From: Cheiracanthium punctorium
Lineage: Eukaryota > Arthropoda > Arachnida > Araneae > Cheiracanthiidae
DNA: 64,000 bases
NCBI GenBank assembly: GCA_038373885.1
Contig: JAWZYV010011917.1
Location: 62,001 to 126,000, forward strand
Reading direction: 5' to 3'
This document shows positions 58,548 through 64,000 of the stretch, in pieces. The translations under genes were made by a program, and so were the position numbers. Position 1 is the stretch's first letter. Each line of letters opens with the position of its first letter. Below the pieces are notes generated by a model, which saw only the letters and a program-made list of their open reading frames with translations, was not told where the DNA came from and searched no databases.

Positions 58548-60212
58548 ATTTGTGCAAGCATTCGGCACTACAGAAATAGTAACCGGAAAAATTTGGTCGT
58601 CAATAGTAACATCACAGTCGAAAGTACCAATGACGTTTGTTCGCGAAAAACCGAAACCCGTCAATACTTTAGTGTTATTCAATAATGGTGGTGAACCTAT
58701 TTTTACCCATGCAGAATGTCGAAGCAACGTCAAATTGCTACCTGTGTCCACTAATCCGGGGAATTTATTGTCAAAAATAATAACTTCCTTACACATGTTT
58801 ACAGAAGGAAATTCACGTACGGTATTTACTTTTGCTGGTGAAGTAGAACTATCGTTTCGCATAGCTCGGACACATTCAGTCGACTTGTGACCAAAAAGAT
58901 TGCATGCTAGGCACTTCGGGCCTCGAGAGCGATTAGGACACCATTTAGACTTGTGTCCGACGTCATTGCAGTTAAAACAACGTTGCAGGGTGTTAGCTGT
59001 GTCAGAAACATTAAATTTTGAGGGTTTTCGTTGTTGGTTTGGTTGTTCTGTACCGCGGTTTGAGCTGTCAGGTGAGTGACGAAAATTCGACGAATTTGAT
59101 CTATTAGCTCGCATGTTATTAACAAAAGTTTCGTAAGTTCTTAATTTTGTCTTAAATTCGGAAAATGATGTTGTCCCATAAAGGATAATTTTGTCTGAGC
59201 GGGAACCTTCAATACCGTTTATGACGTACTGAATAACAGAACACTCGTCAATAGCGCAATCGCATCTATTTGCCAATTCGCGCATGGAATTAAAATATTG
59301 AGTAAATGTTTCGTTAGGGCGCATTTTTCTTTTTTCAAGCTGCCGATGAATTTCTATTGACGTGACTGTGTCTGAAAACTCGTTAATTAACGCAGATTTA
59401 AACGTATCGTATGCATTTAGATTTCTTTGCGACGACAGAAATGACTTCGCGGAACCGGTAATCAATCTTTTTGCAAACACTAATTTTTGTTGATCACTTA
59501 TGCAAGGGAATAATTGGAAATTTTCCTCCAAGTCTATAAAAAAACTTTTAATTGAATACAAATCATCTCCTGAAAACTTTCTACTATTTGCAGATATATC
59601 TCTTAAAAGATACCAGAATTGATTAGTCATATCCGAAACTGCGCTGGGGCCTAGAATGGGGAACTGTGCATTACTCGGTTGGGTAAGGTAAACAGAGCTT
59701 GGGTTTTGCATCGCAGGAACACTGTTTATATCAGAGGCACCATTAGGGGAAAATTGACCTACATTCGTGCTACTCGCTTCTGCCGATGTGTTAATAAGTG
59801 GATGGTCATGTTCTAAATCAGAGAGATAACTGGTGTCGAGAGAATTTTGAAAGTCTTGCAAATTTGTTAGGGCATTAAAAATGCTGTTGCAAATATCTTT
59901 TTCGTTTGCATTTGATTCCAAATGTAATAAATTTGCCACGGAAATAAACTCATTTAAGGAGAAATCTTTTAATATCTGTTCTTTATGTTTTTCTAGATCT
60001 AATTCGATTGGGAAGGAAGAGAAATTACGTATTTTGGTACGGGAAGAACGATCAAATTCTTTAAAACCAAGTATGGTGTTTAATGCTTTAACAGTTTGAG
60101 TTTTGCCAAATTTCAATGAGTTTGCTATTAAATGTATGTCTCCTAGTTTTAACGACATTTTGAAAAAGAATACAGTTTCTGAATGTAAATAAAAACTAGA
60201 GAAATTCTGCAC
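58545..60212 (-). CDS. gag: Gypsy 2 gag-protease, ends at an in-frame TAA
   Basis: Gag packages the RNA and protease cuts the polyprotein. 555 residues. The true start may be Met19 (60,158), which begins MSLKLGDIHLIANSL, since the first 18 residues look like leader. Residues about 195-360 form the gag core (FSGDDLYSIKSFFIDLEENF, then ETFTQYFNSMRELANRCDC). Two zinc knuckles follow at C412-C415-H420-C425 and C434-C437-H442-C447. The protease active site is LVDTGS, Asp489. The frame stops at TAA 58,547-58,545, before the conserved LIIG segment of protease, which continues in the same frame as DLIIGCDI and leads into pol. A stop inside the protease fold is unlike known gag-pol readthrough sites, so it is probably a mutation. 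Confidence 0.92.
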   Translation of the reverse strand: MQNFSSFYLHSETVFFFKMSLKLGDIHLIANSLKFGKTQTVKALNTILGFKEFDRSSRTKIRNFSSFPIELDLEKHKEQILKDFSLNEFISVANLLHLESNANEKDICNSIFNALTNLQDFQNSLDTSYLSDLEHDHPLINTSAEASSTNVGQFSPNGASDINSVPAMQNPSSVYLTQPSNAQFPILGPSAVSDMTNQFWYLLRDISANSRKFSGDDLYSIKSFFIDLEENFQLFPCISDQQKLVFAKRLITGSAKSFLSSQRNLNAYDTFKSALINEFSDTVTSIEIHRQLEKRKMRPNETFTQYFNSMRELANRCDCAIDECSVIQYVINGIEGSRSDKIILYGTTSFSEFKTKLRTYETFVNNMRANRSNSSNFRHSPDSSNRGTEQPNQQRKPSKFNVSDTANTLQRCFNCNDVGHKSKWCPNRSRGPKCLACNLFGHKSTECVRAMRNDSSTSPAKVNTVREFPSVNMCKEVIIFDNKFPGLVDTGSNLTLLRHSAWVKIGSPPLLNNTKVLTGFGFSRTNVIGTFDCDVTIDDQIFPVTISVVPNACTN

Positions 60213-60421
60213 AATTGTTTAAAAGGATAATAACGATCTAAATTAAAAGAAAAATCTAGCCTACTTGAAATGGGGAGCAGTCCAGCAGTTAATCCACACC
60301 TCAAACCATGTATTTAAATTTGTCAAATTGCGTTCGTCCATAAGAGAGCTTCTGAAGCTTATCGTCTATTAGGGAATACACTGGCTTGTTGATGTCTAGA
60401 GGAATTCTCTGAAGTGTGAGA

Positions 60422-60438
60422 GGACGGTCGAGCCCCCA
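60422..60438 (-). promoter_or_regulatory. Primer-binding site of gypsy 2
   Basis: TGGGGGCTCGACCGTCC on minus, 4 bases after the 5' LTR. TGG fits a tRNA CCA end. The tRNA was not identified. Confidence 0.55.
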
Positions 60439-60442
60439 AAAT

Positions 60443-60685
60443 ATGGGGAAAAGGCTACGACCATATTAACAAACAAGGTACTTTATTAAACAACAATTAC
60501 ACACGGACAATTAATTACAAACACTTAGATAGACTGAGCGACGGAGACGTCTTCTCTCGTCGGCTGCAGTTAACGTCTCTCTCGATTACGCAGTAGGAAA
60601 GGAACATGTTATGCTTGCTAGGCGACTGCCGCGCCACACATGATGTAACGGCGTTAGCTAAGGAGTTTGCATTGAACTTCCTACA
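60443..60685 (-). repeat. 5' LTR of gypsy 2
   Basis: 243 bp, identical to 55,141-55,383. It holds the promoter and an AATAAA signal. A classical TATA box is not evident. Confidence 0.95.
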
Positions 60686-61224
60686 CATATGTACTGAAAT
60701 AGTAATTGTGGGGGGAAAACTGAATTTCCTCTATAATATAGGTATTACCTAATTGTCTATCACTAGATCAAGTTAGAGATATTTTTTTGGGGTGATAAAT
60801 ACGATTTGATTAAAGTACAAAAACTACAGTTAACTGAAATGCAATTTTTGAGTACAACAGCGGTCAAAACTGGGTTAAAATGCTTAAAAAAGGGGCTTAA
60901 TGCGTAAAAAAGGGGATAGTAAGGGGGCCCCAAACTTAATGCCCCGGGCCCCGTCTAAAAGTGGTCAGATTTGAACATACCGTACCGCCTTTCCTATTTA
61001 CTTATTATTTTTCTTTCAACTCTTCTCTGTTTTCTTTTTTTTCCGCCTCTTTCTTTATCCTCTCCTTTGTGTGTTTTGTATGTCTCTCGTCTGTTCTAAT
61101 TTTAAATGTTACGTGTTTGTGCGTATTGTAGAGTGCTGATAGTATACCAGGACCGAAAACGAAGGAGACGCAAGTTAAACGGTAGAGGCTTCAGGCAAAT
61201 TGTCGCTTTTCAGATCGTATTTAT

Positions 61225-61418
61225 GCGAGACGGAAAAAAATGGGAGAATTCTCGCGAGAAATCTCGCGCGAGACAAGACTCTGTCTCGTCTCGCCCCACA
61301 AAATATTTCCTTTCTCGTCTCGCGTCTCGTCTCGCAAAAATAATGCCTGTCTCGTCTCGCGAGACAATGCGAGAACGCGAGACAATGCGAGAATTCTCGC
61401 GTCTCGCGTCCATCCCTA
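61225..61418 (-). repeat. Right subterminal GTCTCG array of the hAT element
   Basis: About 190 bp of GTCTCGTCTCGCG, TCTCGCGAGA and GCGAGACAATGCGAGA words, mirroring the left array. The open frames that cross it on both strands are by-products of the repeat. Confidence 0.85.
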
Positions 61419-61426
61419 TTTACGCT

Positions 61427-63164
61427 GACTTCTCTGAAAAGCAATATCTATTTAAAAAAGGAATTTGTTCTTAAAGTACTTATCGTTATGGTAAACTATG
61501 TTTAGTAAGCATACCTTTTTTTGTTAGGTATTGAACTAACGTAAATTTAAAAGACAAACTATGCATATTGTAAAAATCAAAGTTTTATGTTTTACAATTG
61601 ATCCTAAAGAATTGTTGATTTTAATACTTAATTTTTTGCACCACTGAACATTCGACCTAATACTAAACATCTCATCCTTCGAATTGAGACAATTTCAAAC
61701 AATCTTTTACGAATTAGTTGCATTATGTGATTACATGTGACGTCTTTGAAAGTCAGTCTCGCTATTTTACAAAACTTATGAAGCGCAAAACTTTTTGGTA
61801 AAAAAGCGGCATCTATTTTGTTCATCTGGACGATTCAGCTTCTATTTGAAACCAAATTTCGTCTTATTTTATTTTACCTTGTAAGAAATTTAGCTTACAA
61901 GTAAACATTATTAAGAATTTCTTTTCTCTTTCCCTAAGGGACAAGAATGTAAGATTAAATATTTTCTGAAGGGAGGGGCAGAAGACTATCAAAGGAAACT
62001 ATCCGAAATTTAGGAACTGAATAAGTAAATAACCAGGGAAGCAGTCTGACCATCAATGCAGGAGGAATCGTTACAATAGCCGTCACATCGTCTAATTTTC
62101 TTAAATTCATTATTTTCTCAACTTTAGAGGTCTAGAAACTTGAATGCTCTAAATAGAAAGAAAGACAAGTGCATGTAAGCATACTTCAATTGAAATTAAG
62201 GGCAGAAGTTATTGTAAATTAAACTTCAAAGAATTCTTCTTGCTAAATTTTAACAAACAAACTGGTCGTGAATGTGATGCATATTACTTTGTACAATCAT
62301 TTCAAAATCTAAAAAGTGTGTACATTTTGAAAATCTCCAAAACATTCAAATTAGTCTAATACATTGAATTGTACAGTAAAATCGGAATTTTTCTGTCATA
62401 TGAAATTTGAGGAAGTAGAATCTTAAGTTGTTATTGGTAAAATCGTCTCCTGGAGACTCTGATTGCGAATAAAAACATATTCTTCCCCACGGCATTAATT
62501 TTGTTCTTCTAAGTAGCGCTTTTCCTCTAAGTACGAAACAGGATGCAGTATATATATATATATATATTTTTTTTTTTCTGACAATGCTACTTTTATTAGA
62601 AATATACCTTTTTTTAATTTACGTTAAAAAATGTCGAACACAAGAAATATGTAAATATAAAGTATAAATTCATGCATCTGCTTCTTTCTCACTTACTCGC
62701 AGCTGTGGTATGAACAGTATTTTACGTTTAGAACTGCATCGTAAGCCAAAAAGATAATTAAAACTATCAATTCACTTCCTAAGTAAAGAATGTGGGAACT
62801 GTATGCTTGAAAATCCACATAAAGATCGTTTTCAAATAAAAAAGCGCTGTATTGTTTGCGATTTATTTAAATGTATCTAATTAAAAATGCAAAATGTACG
62901 AGCCATATGAACAGTCTGAGCTCTGAGCCATTGTTCCCAAATAATTGAAAATGATGGCCCCTTACTTTTTCATCTGGTGGCTATTTAATTTTTTTAGGAC
63001 CAATTTATTTAAAGCAGTACAACTATAAGTGCCTAAAATGCAATTTTTGTGTAGTGAGAGATGCTTAACTAATTTTTATTAATTAAAAAAACTTAATATC
63101 ACTAAATACGATATTTTTTAAGTTCAGAGATGAAATAATTAAACATAAAACTGGATAAACTGAA
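61427..63164. other. AT-rich DNA, no gene seen
   Basis: No supported gene. A (TA)n run with a T tract lies at 62,548-62,578. Confidence 0.55.
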
Positions 63165-63360
63165 AAAGAAGTTCAGGTAGTGTATTTTGTTAAAACTATC
63201 GCGCGAGATATATTAGCGGAAGAATGCTTATCGTTTAGTTAGTTGTATGGCACACGCTGAAAAATGATAAAATGATGACTATCAGAAACAGTTTTAATTT
63301 AATATGACACAAAATATTAATTTACACTGTATATTGTGATTTAATCCACATCATTACTGA
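63165..63360 (+). repeat. Dispersed repeat, copy C (partial)
   Basis: TTAAAACTATCGCGCGAGAT followed by ATATTAGCG, TTTAGTTAGTTGT and TGTATATTGTG(A/C)TTTAAT-type words, matching the 3' part of copy A (48,955-49,115). Confidence 0.6.
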
Positions 63361-64000
63361 GATTCAATGTTATTTAATAACATTCAGTCTCTCCTCTGAG
63401 GCACTTTTTACCATTCTTCCTAAGTAAAGTGATAATTAAAAGAATCTATTAATAGCCCTTTCAATCTGATTCACATCAAACAATCTAGATGTTTTGATGA
63501 GAGTCCGTTTTGATACTTTGTTTTAATGACATTTTGTTTGGAAATCAACACTACCCATCGGTAAAACACAAACTGCACAAGATAATTTAGAAATACTTGG
63601 AAATTGAGCTTTACATGACTCCATTTGCAATGCTGTGCAGACATCACTGAATGTTTTAATTATAAAACAATTAAACATGTTCCAAAAATGGGGAAATTCT
63701 GGTAATTTTTTTTTTCTCATACAAATTTACTCAAATTTCTCTAATAAAATTTCTAGACTTTGACAAAATTAAGTAATTCTTCAACATTTCTAGGGTATTC
63801 ACATTTATTAAATATTTTTATTAAAGACAGAATGCGGGAGAAACTTTGCTATACCAAACCTTAATTCCAAGTTCTTACACAAAGCATTTGCATAATTACA
63901 AGCATTGGTTTTAGAAATTTCTTTATCATTGGCAGCATGATCAATAACATACCCATAAAAAGCAGGCTGGATTTGCATTGAAATTACGAATTCTGATAAA
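63361..64000. other. AT-rich DNA, no gene seen
   Basis: Only short AT-driven frames. Confidence 0.5.

Larger units (their letters stand above)
55141..60685 (-). mobile_element. Ty3/gypsy retrotransposon 2 (young copy)
   Basis: A 5,545-bp element on the minus strand with two 243-bp LTRs that I find identical base for base, and the 5-bp duplication CATAT (55,136-55,140 and 60,686-60,690). Identical LTRs mean a very recent insertion. One long frame codes gag, protease, reverse transcriptase, RNase H and integrase, interrupted by a single TAA. There is no envelope gene. It lies inside the hAT element. Confidence 0.96.
53281..61418. mobile_element. hAT element with GTCTCG arrays, split by gypsy 2
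   Basis: The ends TAGGGATGGACGCGAGAC (53,281) and GTCTCGCGTCCATCCCTA (61,418) are perfect inverted repeats. TTTACGCT is duplicated exactly on both sides (53,273-53,280 and 61,419-61,426). Eight-base duplication and a TAGGG-type end identify the hAT superfamily. Without gypsy 2 the element is about 2.6 kb. I found no hAT transposase in it, so it is non-autonomous or long dead. The same TAGGGA end is seen in the MITE at 4,325. The interior holds dispersed repeat copy B and a G/C-run-rich part at 54,840-55,120 and 60,880-60,960. Confidence 0.92.

Noticed and set aside
55040..60960. A further hAT-like element around gypsy 2 with ends CAGGGGCAAGG and GGCCCCGTC
   Set aside because: The G- and C-runs look like transposon ends, but no consistent inverted repeat or flanking duplication could be found.
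61106..61474. 122-codon open frame rich in Arg and Ser
   Set aside because: It is produced by the GTCTCG array at the hAT end and is open on both strands; there is no conserved domain.

Overview
This 64-kb window is AT-rich eukaryotic DNA dominated by mobile elements. There is no operon structure, no Shine-Dalgarno-led gene and no complete cellular gene that I can defend. The mix of mariner, Tc1, hAT and piggyBac-type elements, Ty3/gypsy retrotransposons, tRNA-derived SINEs and many short foldback MITEs fits an arthropod. An arachnid such as a spider is my best guess, but that is inference from the style of the repeats.

Layout. 1-6.4 kb holds three decayed Tc1/mariner transposases, a GTCAC-rich element with terminal inverted repeats (TIRs), and a hAT MITE inserted in the Tc1-like copy with a perfect 8-bp target duplication. 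6.4-19 kb is mostly plain AT-rich DNA with two SINE copies, a palindromic MITE, a near-perfect 134-bp-arm palindrome and a GC-rich unclassified block. 19.1-20.0 kb is a single long terminal repeat (LTR). 20-32.9 kb is almost featureless apart from one foldback MITE. A promoter-like GC patch lies at 32.9 kb. 33.4-36.9 kb is a long inverted repeat whose spacer holds a Tc1 element, itself carrying an insertion, and a pogo-like MITE. It is followed by a short GC-rich exon-like segment and a long-TIR MITE.

39.2-44.8 kb is an older Ty3/gypsy element on the minus strand: LTRs about 96% alike, 4-bp target duplication, several stops and frameshifts, and a tRNA-like module in each LTR. 45.7-48 kb holds a transposase C-terminal fragment, a piggyBac-type MITE and an unidentified decayed coding region with plausible splice signals. 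48.2-50.5 kb is a TIR element with a near-perfect 8-bp duplication; pieces of it recur at 53.7 and 63.2 kb. 51.5-52.3 kb is a second copy of the long-TIR MITE, with a piggyBac-type MITE nested in its left arm.

53,281-61,418 is one hAT element with a perfect 8-bp duplication and arrays of GTCTCG-type motifs at both ends. It has been split by a very young Ty3/gypsy element (55,141-60,685) whose two LTRs look identical. That copy is open from gag through integrase except for one in-frame TAA inside the protease.

Together the window gives a relative history: old Tc1/mariner copies, then hAT and foldback insertions into them, then gypsy insertions. I found no new defence, metabolic or signalling system. 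The most interesting items are the nested hAT/gypsy structure, the TIR element with dispersed fragments, the tRNA-like module in an LTR, and the decayed multi-exon coding region.
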